Source: Legionella massiliensis (GTDB lineage Bacteria > Pseudomonadota > Gammaproteobacteria > Legionellales > Legionellaceae). From it: 64,000 nucleotides of DNA. Positions within the stretch are counted from its first letter, which is position 1. Each line of letters begins with the position of its first letter. The stretch is taken from contig NZ_CCVW01000003.1 in assembly GCF_000756815.1 (NCBI RefSeq), positions 682,001-746,000 on the forward strand, in the 5' to 3' direction. Below are positions 17,700 to 26,691 of the stretch, piece by piece. Made by a program: the position numbers and the translations under genes. Below the pieces are notes generated by a model that was given only the letters and a program-made list of their open reading frames with translations, had not been told where the DNA came from and made no database searches.

Positions 17700-18660
17700 A
17701 CGTGAAGATTTCACAAATTCAACAGAGGTGCGTTGGTGCCCTGGTTGTGGCGATTACGCTATTTTAGCCGCATTGCAACGCCTATTACCTGAGCTGGGTT
17801 TAGCACCTGAAAAGCATGTTTTTGTATCAGGAATTGGCTGTGCTGGGCGTTTACCCTACTATATGAATACCTATGGTTTCCATACTATACACGGTCGGGC
17901 TACAGCAGTAGCAACAGGCCTCAAAGCGATGCGCGATGATCTGACTGTCTGGGTGATAACTGGCGATGGTGATGCTCTGAGTATTGGCGGTAATCATCTG
18001 ATTCACTGCCTGAGACGTAATGTCAACGTGAATATTTTATTGTTTAATAATCAGGTTTATGGCCTAACTAAGGGGCAGTTTTCCCCAACGTCGCAAAAAG
18101 GGCAGGTGACTAAAACCTCACCGCAGGGGGTCTCTAATGAACCCATTAATCCCTTAACAATTGCACTGGCTTCAGGAGCTAGCTTTGTTGCTCGCGCTGT
18201 AGACAAAGATCCTAATCATCTGAGTGCAATCCTTAAACAAGCATACGAGCATCGGGGTTGTTCATTTGTAGAAATTTATCAGGATTGCAATATTTTCAAT
18301 CATGGCGCCTTTGATGCCTTTGCTGTTAAAACAAATCGTGCCGATAAAACGATTGTATTAGAGGATGGGCAACCCTTGTTATTTGGCGCTGAGAAAGAAT
18401 GGGCGCTTAGCCTTGAAAACGAAAGCCTGCAAAAAGTTGCTAGTCAGCAAGCTAAGGCCTTGTATCAGCATGATTCCTCTAATTATATTGCAGCAATGCG
18501 CCTATCTCGTCTTCATTTTCCCGAGTTTCCGGTTCCTTTAGGGGTTTATTATCAGCAAGAGCGTGAGATTTTTAGTTTGAATAAGCCTGCTAAAAAGTCG
18601 GTTGATGATCTTCCTGCCTTGTTTCGTGCGAGAGCAAGTTGGCAGCAGGAGGGGCGGTAG
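17683..18660 (+). CDS. korB: 2-oxoacid:acceptor oxidoreductase, beta subunit (KorB type)
   Basis: This is the TPP-binding subunit. VRWCPGCGDYAIL near the N-terminus supplies iron-sulfur cysteines together with GIGCAGRLPYYMNTYGFH. The TPP/Mg motif is GDGDALSIGGNH followed by NILLFNNQVYGLTKGQFSPT. The frame is open from 17653, but the ATG at 17683 ([10 protein letters not shown]) fits the family and gives 325 aa. It overlaps the alpha gene by 17 bp. A downstream palindromic repeat (18735-18814) separates it from the convergent nucleotidase gene. Confidence 0.9.
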   Translation: MNSSYKREDFTNSTEVRWCPGCGDYAILAALQRLLPELGLAPEKHVFVSGIGCAGRLPYYMNTYGFHTIHGRATAVATGLKAMRDDLTVWVITGDGDALSIGGNHLIHCLRRNVNVNILLFNNQVYGLTKGQFSPTSQKGQVTKTSPQGVSNEPINPLTIALASGASFVARAVDKDPNHLSAILKQAYEHRGCSFVEIYQDCNIFNHGAFDAFAVKTNRADKTIVLEDGQPLLFGAEKEWALSLENESLQKVASQQAKALYQHDSSNYIAAMRLSRLHFPEFPVPLGVYYQQEREIFSLNKPAKKSVDDLPALFRARASWQQEGR

Positions 18661-18734
18661 AGGGCGCCCCTCATCCTTAAGGGCTTATCGCCACCTAACG
18701 TAATAGGTCAAGTCTCTCTTTGTCTCAGCGCTAC

Positions 18735-18814
18735 GTCATCCAGAGCGCAGCGAAGGATCTCCGGGATTAACACTGTGCCACATTCAGGAGATCCTTCGCT
18801 GCGCTCTGTATGAC
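18735..18814. repeat. Palindromic repeat, GCGAAGGATCTCC family
   Basis: Arms CATCCAGAGCGCAGCGAAGG and the near-complement flank a core GGATTAACACTGTGCCACAT. Related copies lie at 22136-22215, 48061-48132, 50151-50224 and 57859-57930. It sits between convergent korB and the nucleotidase gene and can form a long hairpin, possibly acting as a transcript end or stabiliser. Confidence 0.88.
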
Positions 18815-18853
18815 GTTGCATTAGGGTGATAGGGCTAACCTATTACCACCCAA

Positions 18854-20230
18854 CTAAATCTCAACATCATGCGCCAATAACCGCCTATTCGCGCGGAAAT
18901 ATGTCAGAGGCGATTGCTCAAGTAAATCAGCAAGTTTTTCCATATAAATACAAGCAAAGCGATCAACCTGATAGGCGAAGTAGCTTTCTTCTGCGCCAGC
19001 TCTAAATACACGACCCCATCTGCGATTATAAAAACCTTGCTCTTCCTGTAATAACTTTGAGATTTCTGCATCAATTGAAGCAATTTGCTTTTGCAATTCT
19101 TGTAGTTCTGCTTCATGGACATGTGATTGCTCTTCAATATCTTGGGTATGACGCTCCAGATATTTCTCTTCTAAAACCTTTTTTACATCCATAGAGCTAA
19201 CAATTTTACGTTCTACAGGCAGCGCGTTTTTCTGTGAGTTAATCTCTTGACCAAGTTCTTCAACAACGAGGGCAGTTCGCCAGTTGCAATCCTTTTTCAA
19301 GCGGACAATATCACCATAAATATGGTCGCCAATATATAAAATTTCATCGCCGTTAATATCCAGATCTTCGGTGAATTTTGTTGCACAGCCACCTTGATAA
19401 ACACCGGGTGAAATTCTTCCCTGCAAATTGGTCATTGTGCCGTTGTCGGGATTGATCGATAAAAATCTAAGTTTGTCATAAAAAAATCGAGGCTTATTAG
19501 CTAAAGTAATTACATATTCAAACAGGTCGTGCCAAGTTTCACCCTCTTTGAGAAAGGGATTAATCGCATAATCTAATAAAAGTTTGGTATAGAAAAACTC
19601 GGAATTGGTAAGGATAAAAATTTTCTTGCCGTAGCGAATATAACGCTTCAACCCCTCAACAACCTCAGGCTCCTTAAGAACATACTCATCAAGGTTTTGG
19701 CTAATAACCGATTTTATACTGCCATCAGAGTGGATTTTGTCTACTGTATTGAGTACATCCAAGGCAATTGTGGCATAGCTTGGGAGATCGGCAGGGCGTT
19801 CATCCTTTAAATCAATGAGTTGGCTGAATAAGGCACAAAAAGCAATGGAAAAGGAGGTATCTATTGCAAAGTAATTGCTGTCATTTAAGTCAACATAGAT
19901 ACTGCGGTAGATTTTTTTCTGTTCGATATAGTTAATCTGTTTTGTTCCATGAAAACTATGGCGGATGGCGCCATAGCGGCTAAGTTTTAAGATATTGCCA
20001 TTTTTACTATCAACAATGAGACCGCGTATGGCATCTTGAAAGTCAAATTGAAATTTCTGAATTGCTTCGGGATAGTGCTTTTTCTCAATGAGCTGCTGTA
20101 TAACCAGTTTATAGACTAAGGATTCAAAGTTTTTTGTGTTGTAGCGAATTAGCGTATGGTCCATATCCAAGCCAATCAGCTTAATCTTTTTCATATTTAA
20201 AATGCGGTTAACAAATACTTTTGAATTCAT
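18854..20230 (-). CDS. HAD-family cytosolic purine 5'-nucleotidase (cN-II-like)
   Basis: It probably dephosphorylates IMP and GMP. HAD motif I is GLDMDHTLIRY, with nucleophile D22 and D24 counted from the chosen start. Motif II is FILTNSEFFY, and motif IV is YIGDHIYGD. A C-terminal helical region of about residues 380-430 (AELQELQKQIASIDAEIS) may form a coiled coil. The frame is open to 20287, but the ATG at 20230 has an AGGAAA 7 nt upstream and gives 458 aa, the length expected of HAD-IG 5'-nucleotidases. Legionella pneumophila has a structurally characterised member of this family. It is convergent with korB. Confidence 0.9.
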   Translation of the reverse strand: MNSKVFVNRILNMKKIKLIGLDMDHTLIRYNTKNFESLVYKLVIQQLIEKKHYPEAIQKFQFDFQDAIRGLIVDSKNGNILKLSRYGAIRHSFHGTKQINYIEQKKIYRSIYVDLNDSNYFAIDTSFSIAFCALFSQLIDLKDERPADLPSYATIALDVLNTVDKIHSDGSIKSVISQNLDEYVLKEPEVVEGLKRYIRYGKKIFILTNSEFFYTKLLLDYAINPFLKEGETWHDLFEYVITLANKPRFFYDKLRFLSINPDNGTMTNLQGRISPGVYQGGCATKFTEDLDINGDEILYIGDHIYGDIVRLKKDCNWRTALVVEELGQEINSQKNALPVERKIVSSMDVKKVLEEKYLERHTQDIEEQSHVHEAELQELQKQIASIDAEISKLLQEEQGFYNRRWGRVFRAGAEESYFAYQVDRFACIYMEKLADLLEQSPLTYFRANRRLLAHDVEI

Positions 20231-20309
20231 CGTTTTTCCTAGTCTTGCCAAATTGAGATGTTTTTTGTGAAGAGTATAGTAATGCATTATTAGCTGGATA
20301 TGATAGCCC

Positions 20310-20388
20310 TTAGCCTGGATGCAGCGCAGCGAAATTAGGGAAGCGGGATCACTGCTCCCGGATTTCGCTGCGCTGCATCCAGGCTACA
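20310..20388. repeat. Palindromic repeat, TAGCCTGGATGCAGCG family
   Basis: Long arms (TAGCCTGGATGCAGCGCAGC, and GCTGCGCTGCATCCAGGCTA) surround a GC-rich core with AGCGGGATCACTGCTCCCGG. Shorter relatives are at 48711-48732 and 60515-60549. It lies immediately downstream of the 239-aa orphan (minus strand) and could act as its terminator-like hairpin, though no T run follows. Confidence 0.85.
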
Positions 20389-20390
20389 TT

Positions 20391-21110
20391 TTAAGAAGCG
20401 CCAAGTGTCTGGCTATATGGAGCTTCATCAACGCTCAGTTCATCTATAGTGCAGTTTTCTTTGTAGTGTTTGTAAGTTCCGGCGCCGAATAGGCCTATTC
20501 CAGCCAGAGTTACCGTAATTCCTACTGCAGCAGCGATGCCCAAGGTTGCTCCACTTAGAGCAGCGAAGGCGACGGCAACAGCAACCACTCCAAATACTGC
20601 TATAAAACCACCTAAAACTTGGAAGCTAAGGGCGGAGGAAAATTGTGTAGGTATACAACTTTTTCCTTCTAAGGGTTCTTCTTCGTCAGGCTTTTTGCTT
20701 GCTGGTTCAATATAGATGTCTTTTATTTTTTCGAAAAACTCTTCTTTGGAAATGTAATAAGTCTCTTCATCGATTGGTTTAGGCAGCGTTAGTTGTGATT
20801 CTGGAAGTAGCGTCTGACTAAATCGGTTTAATTCACTCAGATGTTCGCTGAGAAGCACTAAGATTTCATTTGATGTTTTCCGTATAGATTCTTCTTCCCA
20901 ACGGAGGTATTGTGCGGCCAGGTTAATGGCTTGGGCATAATACTCAAGATTTTTCTTAGTTGCTTGACTGGTAAGCTGTGTTTGACATTGAACGACATAA
21001 TCAATGTTAGTTTCCCACAGCTCTTGACTATATCGTGCTGGAATTCCTGTATTACATTCTCTTTCAACATCTGCGCTGAACTTAATAATATCCGCCAATG
21101 CATAGTGCAT
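20391..21110 (-). CDS. Orphan protein with helical N-terminus and C-terminal membrane hairpin
   Basis: Not recognised. The 239-aa protein has a soluble helical N-terminal 165 aa, rich in aromatic and acidic residues, then an acidic linker (KKPDEEEPLEG). Two Gly/Ala-rich hydrophobic segments follow at about 167-190 and 192-215, followed by a 25-aa polar tail. The hydrophobic pair contains small-residue zippers (GATLGIAAAVGIT), suited to a membrane hairpin. No signal peptide is present. A GGGAG lies 9 nt before the ATG. The arrangement resembles Legionella effectors that insert a C-terminal hairpin into host membranes, but it could be an ordinary inner-membrane protein. Confidence 0.65.
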   Translation of the reverse strand: MHYALADIIKFSADVERECNTGIPARYSQELWETNIDYVVQCQTQLTSQATKKNLEYYAQAINLAAQYLRWEEESIRKTSNEILVLLSEHLSELNRFSQTLLPESQLTLPKPIDEETYYISKEEFFEKIKDIYIEPASKKPDEEEPLEGKSCIPTQFSSALSFQVLGGFIAVFGVVAVAVAFAALSGATLGIAAAVGITVTLAGIGLFGAGTYKHYKENCTIDELSVDEAPYSQTLGAS

Positions 21111-21195
21111 GATTTACACTCCCTAAGACAAACAAGGCTGTGCATGATAGCGAATTTGGTTTTTTTTGTCTAAGGAAACTGTAGGTTCTCTTAGA

Positions 21196-21226
21196 CAAAA
21201 AAAATCCCGGCAAACTCACCGGGATT
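21196..21226 (-). terminator. Rho-independent terminator of the BI-1 gene
   Basis: On the minus strand the stem AATCCCGG / CCGGGATT with an 8-nt loop is followed by a T run. It begins about 17 bp past the stop codon of the gene at 21243-21917. A second inverted pair (TTTTTTTGTCTAA / TTAGACAAAAAAA) lies just beyond at about 21164-21204. Confidence 0.88.
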
Positions 21227-21242
21227 CAAGTTGAGGAGAGCG

Positions 21243-21917
21243 TTAATCACGTCCTGAGAAAGCACTCAGTAAGTTAAGAAGGCTTACAAAGAGGTTATAG
21301 ATAGAAACAAAGAGCGTAACGGTTGCTGAAATATAATTGGTTTCGCCACCATGAATAATTTCACTGGTTTGAAAGAGGATTAAACCAGAGGAGATCAATA
21401 CGAAGGCTCCAGAAATAGCCAATTGTAAGGCAGGTATATGGAAGAAAAGACCTGCAATCATTGCTAAGAAGGCGACCATTACACCAACAAAGAGGAAGCC
21501 GCTTAAGTAGCTGAAATCTTTGCGTGTTGTTAAAGCGTAGCCGGATAAACCAAAGAAAATGACACCAGTACCGCCCAGAGCAGTGCCAATTAACTGATGG
21601 CCATTTGAGAAGCTGGCAACATAGTAGTTAAGGATTGGGCCTAAGGTATAACCAAGAAAACCTGTAAAAGCGAAGACTGCTACTAAGCCGAGAGGACTAT
21701 TTCTCAATGACTGTGTTAAAAACATCAAGCCATAAACACCGACAATCATAAGTATGGGGTTCATAGGTCTGACAGCGAGTGTAAACGCTATGTAGGCCAT
21801 GAATGCGCTGAATAGGAAAGTCATACCGAGTAACAAATAGGTATTGCGGAGAACTTTATTGGTCGCAAGCACTGATGCATTACGCTGGCTTAAGATGGAT
21901 ACGTCATTTCTGTTCAT
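21243..21917 (-). CDS. Bax inhibitor-1 / YccA-YbhL family membrane protein
   Basis: The 224-aa protein has seven hydrophobic segments and the family hallmarks: a soluble N-terminus, NTYLLLGMTFLFSAFMAY in the first helix, a glycine-rich middle (FGLSGYALTT) and a final helix ending in an acidic cytoplasmic tail (SAFSGRD). Members are inner-membrane proteins, some of which are pH-sensitive calcium leak channels or FtsH-associated. The specific role here is unknown. It is monocistronic with its own terminator, and its upstream gap is full of repeats. Confidence 0.92.
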   Translation of the reverse strand: MNRNDVSILSQRNASVLATNKVLRNTYLLLGMTFLFSAFMAYIAFTLAVRPMNPILMIVGVYGLMFLTQSLRNSPLGLVAVFAFTGFLGYTLGPILNYYVASFSNGHQLIGTALGGTGVIFFGLSGYALTTRKDFSYLSGFLFVGVMVAFLAMIAGLFFHIPALQLAISGAFVLISSGLILFQTSEIIHGGETNYISATVTLFVSIYNLFVSLLNLLSAFSGRD

Positions 21918-22035
21918 GCGATAACTCCAGATTATTATGTACTAGTTTAGCATAGTTGGGGGTTGTTTGCTGACTTTCAAGTGTATAGTCATGCTTGATC
22001 ACTGGCAAGCGCTATTTTTTCATGTGGCGTGTTGG

Positions 22036-22345
22036 GTTTCCGCGGCTTGAATACGGGACTACATATCCTGTGCCACTGTCAGCCCCCGCGGTCAATGCCC
22101 ATAGGTATCTACACAAGTGACTGTAATGGACGCACGTTATCCAGAGCGCAGCGAAGGATCTCCGGGATTAGCACGGTGCCACATTCAGGAGATCCTTCGC
22201 TACGCTCTGGATGACCTAATGTTGAGACAAGGAGGGACATTTGTGTTGATACCTATGGCTCAAGCCGCGGGGATTCGAATCCTTTTAATATAAAAAGTAA
22301 TCTGACAAACTCTAACCTATTTCGAATTCCCGCGGCTTGACCGCG
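22036..22345. repeat. Nested inverted repeats around a GCGAAGGATCTCC palindrome
   Basis: The arms CCCATAGGTATCTACACAAG (near 22098) and their imperfect complement (22230-22258) enclose the 22136-22215 palindrome. CCGCGGCTTGA-type arms recur at 22039, 22259-22270 and 22329-22341. This suggests one palindromic element inserted into another. Confidence 0.75.
22136..22215. repeat. Palindromic repeat, GCGAAGGATCTCC family
   Basis: Arms ATCCAGAGCGCAGCGAAGGA and the near-complement surround GGGATTAGCACGGTGCCACA. It is very similar to 18735-18814 and sits inside a larger inverted repeat. Confidence 0.88.
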
Positions 22346-22504
22346 GGATCTAGCTCTGGTGTAAGTCACATAGCTCCCGTGGTCAAGCAGCAAGAATTTG
22401 GGGTAACTATAATATATAGGTAAACGGAGATAATCTTTGGGTGACGGTTGAAAAATTATAGATGAATCACAGATAATGAAAATTCAACATCTTTGGACGG
22501 GTTT

Positions 22505-23317
22505 ATGCCTAAATTAGCTGCAGCGCAAATGGTTTCCTCTGCTTCGGTCAGTGATAACTTGAAACAGATTGAACAATTTTTTATTAATGCAAAAGAGGAA
22601 GAGGCTGATTTATTGATGCTTCCTGAGAATTTTGCGTTTATGGGGATGCACGAAAGCGATAAATTGAGCATTGCTGAAAAATATGGTGTCGGCGAAATCC
22701 AGGAGAAAATCAGCCATTGGGCTAAATCTTATGGTTTATGGGTTATTGCAGGTACCTTACCCTTAAAAGGCCTGAATAACAGAGTCAGAGCCAGTTCTCT
22801 TGTCTTTGATAACAAAGGCTTATGTGCAGCTCGTTATGACAAAATCCATCTTTTTGATGTGCGGGTTGCTGATAATGAGGCGCACCAGGAGTCGTCAACT
22901 GTTGAACGAGGCGATGAAGTCGTGGTGGTTGATACTCCAATTGGCAGAGTGGGCTTGACTGTTTGCTACGACTTGCGTTTTCCAGAATTACATCGACAAT
23001 TAGTAGTAAGGGGAGCTCAAATCTTGGCTGTGCCTTCAGCTTTTACGGCAGTGACTGGTGCTGCGCATTGGGAGGTTTTATTAAGGGCGAGGGCGATAGA
23101 GAATTTATGCTATGTAGCTGCGCCTAACCAGGGTGGACAACATGAGAATGGCCGGCAAACCTACGGACATAGTATGATTGTCGAACCTTGGGGAAAGGTT
23201 ATTTCTTGCCATGAAGCAGGCATAGGTATGATAACTGCTGACATTGATTTACATCGTTTGGAGCAATTGCGCCTACAGTTTCCCAGTAATGAGCATCATG
23301 TGCTCATCAATAAATGA
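22505..23317 (+). CDS. Nitrilase-superfamily amidase (Nit1/Nit2-like)
   Basis: This carbon-nitrogen hydrolase has the Glu-Lys-Cys triad visible in [11 protein letters not shown] (E41), [10 protein letters not shown] and [14 protein letters not shown] (Cys at about residue 153). The family members closest in pattern are deaminated-glutathione or omega-amidases of the Nit branch, which is inference. The frame can start at a TTG at 22493, but the ATG at 22505 ([11 protein letters not shown]) with GGACGG upstream fits the family and gives 270 aa. The stop overlaps the tldD reading frame, and the tldD ATG lies 20 bp past it, so the two genes are probably co-transcribed. Confidence 0.9.
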   Translation: MPKLAAAQMVSSASVSDNLKQIEQFFINAKEEEADLLMLPENFAFMGMHESDKLSIAEKYGVGEIQEKISHWAKSYGLWVIAGTLPLKGLNNRVRASSLVFDNKGLCAARYDKIHLFDVRVADNEAHQESSTVERGDEVVVVDTPIGRVGLTVCYDLRFPELHRQLVVRGAQILAVPSAFTAVTGAAHWEVLLRARAIENLCYVAAPNQGGQHENGRQTYGHSMIVEPWGKVISCHEAGIGMITADIDLHRLEQLRLQFPSNEHHVLINK

Positions 23318-23337
23318 CATTCTTAGAAGGTAGAATT

Positions 23338-24780
23338 ATGACTCAGGCACTGGCCATCGCTAAAGATCTATTATTAAAACCCGCCTCGCTGGATGAATCA
23401 GCGTTAGACAGGTTAATTCGCTCTATGCTGAGCCATCATGTGGATGATGCTGATCTTTATTTTCAATCGAGCAGCTATGAATCCTGGTATTTGGAGGATT
23501 CAGAGGTAAAAAGCGGAAGTTATTCAATTGATCGTGGAGTTGGGGTTCGCGCGGTAAGTGGTGATAAAACAGGTTATGCTTACTGTGATGATATCTTATT
23601 GCCCGCAATGCAACGTGCAGCTGATGCGGCAAGGTCAATAGCCTTTTCCAGCACTAAATCCGCGCAGGCAATCCAAATTGCTACTAATCCGATTAGCCGT
23701 TATGCGGCCATAAACCCCATCGAGGGCATGTCCAAACAGGAAAAAATTGCTTTATTGGAAGCGATTGATAAGGAAGCAAGACGAATTGATCCAAGGGTTA
23801 TTCAGGTCAATGCCTCCCTAAGCGGATGCTATGAGGTAGTGATGGTAGCAGGCCTTCATGGTGAGTTGACTGCAGATATTCGTCCCCTTGTCAGCGTTAA
23901 TGTGAGCGTTATTGTTGAGGATAAAAATGGCCGTCGCGAATCAGGTCGTTCAGGCGGGGGGGGACGTGTTGCCTATTCCTATTTTACTGAGCAGGAAAGA
24001 GCCTTGGACTACGCGCGCCTGGCTGTCCGTGAGGCGCTGATAAATTTGGACGCAGAAGATGCGCCAGCAGGAACTATGCCTGTGGTCGTTGGTCCTGGTT
24101 GGCCAGGTGTACTCTTGCATGAGGCTGTAGGCCATGGGTTGGAAGGCGATTTTAATCGCAAGGGTTTATCTGCTTTTTCTGGCCGTATTGGTCAGCAGGT
24201 TGCGGCAAAGGGAGTGACAGTTGTCGATGATGGTACTCTCAAAGATAGAAGAGGTTCGTTAAGTATTGATGATGAGGGAACACCCTCACAATGCACAACT
24301 CTCATAGAAGACGGTGTGCTGGTTAATTATATGCAAGATAAACTTAATGCTAAGCTGATGAATATGAAACCTACAGGTAATTGCCGTCGGGAGTCTTATG
24401 CACATCTGCCAATGCCGCGGATGACTAATACCTACATGCTGGCCGGCAATCATTCACCGGAAGAAATCATTCGCTCAGTTAAACGCGGTCTCTATGCGGT
24501 GAGCTTCAGTGGTGGTCAGGTTGATATTACCTCGGGACAGTTTGTGTTTTCAGCGAGCGAGGCTTATCTGATTGAAGATGGCAAGGTTACCAAGCCGGTG
24601 AAAGGAGCTACTCTGATCGGTAATGGGCCTGAAGTTATGAAGAAAATTTCGATGATAGGTAATGATCTGGCTCTCGATAGTGGCATTGGTGTTTGCGGTA
24701 AGGATGGTCAATCTGTACCTGTGGGTGTTGGCCAGCCAACCTTAAAAATCGATGCTCTCACAATTGGAGGGACGCGCTAG
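23338..24780 (+). CDS. tldD: Metalloprotease TldD
   Basis: TldD works with TldE/PmbA as a zinc protease that trims unfolded or small modified peptides. The zinc motif [11 protein letters not shown] lies near residue 261, and the glycine-rich C-terminal barrel region includes SGVQV-like and GNGP segments. The ATG at 23338 ([10 protein letters not shown]) with GAAGG upstream is preferred over the upstream ATG at 23314. It gives 480 aa, essentially the E. coli length. Its PmbA partner is not in the window. Confidence 0.96.
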   Translation: MTQALAIAKDLLLKPASLDESALDRLIRSMLSHHVDDADLYFQSSSYESWYLEDSEVKSGSYSIDRGVGVRAVSGDKTGYAYCDDILLPAMQRAADAARSIAFSSTKSAQAIQIATNPISRYAAINPIEGMSKQEKIALLEAIDKEARRIDPRVIQVNASLSGCYEVVMVAGLHGELTADIRPLVSVNVSVIVEDKNGRRESGRSGGGGRVAYSYFTEQERALDYARLAVREALINLDAEDAPAGTMPVVVGPGWPGVLLHEAVGHGLEGDFNRKGLSAFSGRIGQQVAAKGVTVVDDGTLKDRRGSLSIDDEGTPSQCTTLIEDGVLVNYMQDKLNAKLMNMKPTGNCRRESYAHLPMPRMTNTYMLAGNHSPEEIIRSVKRGLYAVSFSGGQVDITSGQFVFSASEAYLIEDGKVTKPVKGATLIGNGPEVMKKISMIGNDLALDSGIGVCGKDGQSVPVGVGQPTLKIDALTIGGTR

Positions 24781-25215
24781 GTTGCTGCGAATGAGTGCGT
24801 CTATGCTCCAGGGGGATATCTCAGGGGGCAGTTAAGGATGCTACCCCAAACCGTTCGAGCTGAGCAACTCAGTCCCTTTGGGGCAAATATCAGGAAGGAA
24901 CTTCGAACCAGCAACCCCTCATCCGCCCTTCGGGCACCTTCTCCCCGTTCACGAGGAGAAGAGACTCTTTTTTCTCCCTTCGCCCCTTTGGGGAGAAGGT
25001 GGTGGCTGATGAGGGGCGGTTCTAGCACTAACCCTCATCTATCCTTCGGACACCTTTTCTCCACGCTTAAGTGAAGGAAGTAATGAAAACCGTTCTTTGA
25101 GAGGAGGCCTTTAGGCCGTCTCGAAGCCTTGCACAGAGTGAGGCTTCGAGACTTGTGCTTACGCACAGACCTCAGGGGATGAAAGGACCAGGGGTTATTA
25201 ACCCCAACCCAGATC
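24781..25215. repeat. Intergenic repeat cluster downstream of tldD
   Basis: This 435-bp gap lies between convergent tldD and the LRR-type gene. From left to right it holds a CCGTTCGAGCTGAG fragment, a long imperfect inverted repeat (CCCCTCATCCGCCCTTCGGG near 24917 against GGCTGATGAGGGGCGG near 25004) and a GGCCTTTAGGCC-family copy (25086-25174). The ORFs crossing it are repeat translations. Confidence 0.75.
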
Positions 25216-26427
25216 TTAGCAATTACTTCCTGAGAGCATGCTGATATAGGAACCATTGTCTTCTTCTGTTTCAGCAAATAATGTTTTCCCCTTAGGAAAC
25301 AAAGACGTCCATTGCCCATCTTCCTGGTCAGATGAGCATAGAGGAGCTGGTTCAGCATCAGCCATTTCACTAAAAAAGGAATGAGGGTTTGGCTCGATTT
25401 TGGGGTTGACAGGCGCGGGGTTATCTTCAGCTTCATCAGCCACAGGTGGCTGGGGAGATGAACTGGGATAAGCCTCTTGCTCAGGACCATTCGGAGGTAA
25501 TTTGCTTGAAGACTCGTCTTCAGCAGAATAATTCAAGGATGCTCCTATATTTTTAATCTTTTCTTTAAGCTTAAGGTCCCCATTTTTTCGACAAGCAAAT
25601 TGCGTGATAACTGCATAACTATGCCCTCCCATTTGGAGGGTATTAAGTTCTTGTAGGATTAGCTTTACGCTCTCTACCGCACTATCGAAGGTGTATATTC
25701 TGGAAATTTCAAAGGCGCTAAAACCTAGCTGTCTCAGCCTCTGATAATTTTGCATAAAACTGTTTAAGTGTTCTGTACGCTTAGGTTCGCCAAACATTTG
25801 AATTAGGTCGCTGTGTCCTATCTCATCCTTGCCAATCAAACGCATAAGAGCATCATGCATTCTCAGTAAATTGAGATGAGGAGCTTTATCATCTTGTAAA
25901 AGCAGCTTGTTAGTTTGTTCAAGCCTATAGCCTTTGCTCATTAATTGCTCGCTCACAGTTTGATAGTATTCTCGAGTTAAATTGAATCTAATCAAGGAAG
26001 TGTCTATGATTTCATTCAACTTAAGGCGCAGTGGGGGAGGAGTGGTTTTTGTCAGGCTATGGCCTCTGGATTGTTCATGGTAATCGCGACGTTTCGCTGG
26101 TTGACGGACAGGGAGAGGCGATTTAGAACTAGATGCGGGTAAAGGCTTCTCCAAAAACATTTCACGAGTTGTCTTAAAACCTTTCAGCTTAAAATAGGTT
26201 GCTAAATTAGTGTGAATATCGGTTTCGCTAAAGAAATTGTTGTGTAAATAAATACGACTAACGTTTGGGGGTAAATACTCAAATGCTCCCATTAAATCTA
26301 GAATATTCATTTTCCCTAGATTGTTCCCTGATAAATCGAGAGTTATTAGATCTTTAGGTAGAGTATTAAATTTATCGCGGATTGCTTTGATAGATAAACT
26401 GTAAAGTCCAGTGAGATGAATATACAT
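25216..26427 (-). CDS. Orphan protein with N-terminal leucine-rich repeats (effector candidate)
   Basis: Not recognised as a whole. The 403-aa protein (ATG at 26427 with GGAAAT upstream; the longer frame would need a GTG) begins with about two leucine-rich repeats: LPKDLITLDLSGNNLGKM and LPPNVSRIYLHNNFF. A basic, proline-rich linker (SSSKSPLPVRQPAKRRD) follows, then a helical middle of about 130-300 and a disordered, acidic, proline-rich tail (SSSPQPPVADEAEDNPAPVN). LRRs in a single orphan gene with no secretion signal are a frequent theme among Legionella effectors. Function and export are inferred only from that architecture. Confidence 0.68.
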   Translation of the reverse strand: MYIHLTGLYSLSIKAIRDKFNTLPKDLITLDLSGNNLGKMNILDLMGAFEYLPPNVSRIYLHNNFFSETDIHTNLATYFKLKGFKTTREMFLEKPLPASSSKSPLPVRQPAKRRDYHEQSRGHSLTKTTPPPLRLKLNEIIDTSLIRFNLTREYYQTVSEQLMSKGYRLEQTNKLLLQDDKAPHLNLLRMHDALMRLIGKDEIGHSDLIQMFGEPKRTEHLNSFMQNYQRLRQLGFSAFEISRIYTFDSAVESVKLILQELNTLQMGGHSYAVITQFACRKNGDLKLKEKIKNIGASLNYSAEDESSSKLPPNGPEQEAYPSSSPQPPVADEAEDNPAPVNPKIEPNPHSFFSEMADAEPAPLCSSDQEDGQWTSLFPKGKTLFAETEEDNGSYISMLSGSNC

Positions 26428-26557
26428 GTTGATTTCCAGCGTAAAAGGCAAAAAATATCCAGTAAAGAGAATCACGAATTATTCAATATTTATATTAAGT
26501 TAACCTGAGCGCTTGAAAGAATATTTTGATAGTGATTATTTAGATTTAATTGAAGGA

Positions 26558-26659
26558 AGTGCTCATTATTAAGTGAAGAAAATCCCCACGTCCCGCGAAC
26601 AAGTCGCGGGACGTAGGCAAGGGTGTAGTCCTTCACTTAATGACAGTGAGGCAAGTGCT
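26558..26659. repeat. MITE-like element, copy 3 with a different core
   Basis: The outer arms TTAAGTGAAG (left) and CTTCACTTAATGACAGTGAG (right) resemble the arms of the elements at 11347-11480 and 33658-33790. The interior is a different hairpin, ACGTCCCGCGA / TCGCGGGACGT, at 26588-26614. It lies between the convergent-side end of mfd and the start of the LRR gene. Confidence 0.65.
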
Positions 26660-26691
26660 CAGCCCCTGTTGGTTCATCTTGCTAAAAAGTA

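Larger units (their letters stand above)
21918..22504. other. Repeat-filled divergent intergenic region
   Basis: This 587-bp gap between the divergent BI-1 and nit genes has no credible ORF. It contains a nested set of inverted repeats at about 22036-22345. The promoters for both genes must lie within it, but none was clear enough to place. Confidence 0.7.

Noticed and set aside
22029-22214. 61-aa plus-strand ORF in the BI-1/nit gap
   Set aside because: It lies wholly in nested palindromic repeats and ends in the GCGAAGGATCTCC family; the same peptide recurs wherever the repeat does.
24801-25074. Overlapping 75- and 78-aa ORFs downstream of tldD
   Set aside because: Both cover inverted repeats; the sequence is explained by repeat families and lacks ribosome-binding sites.
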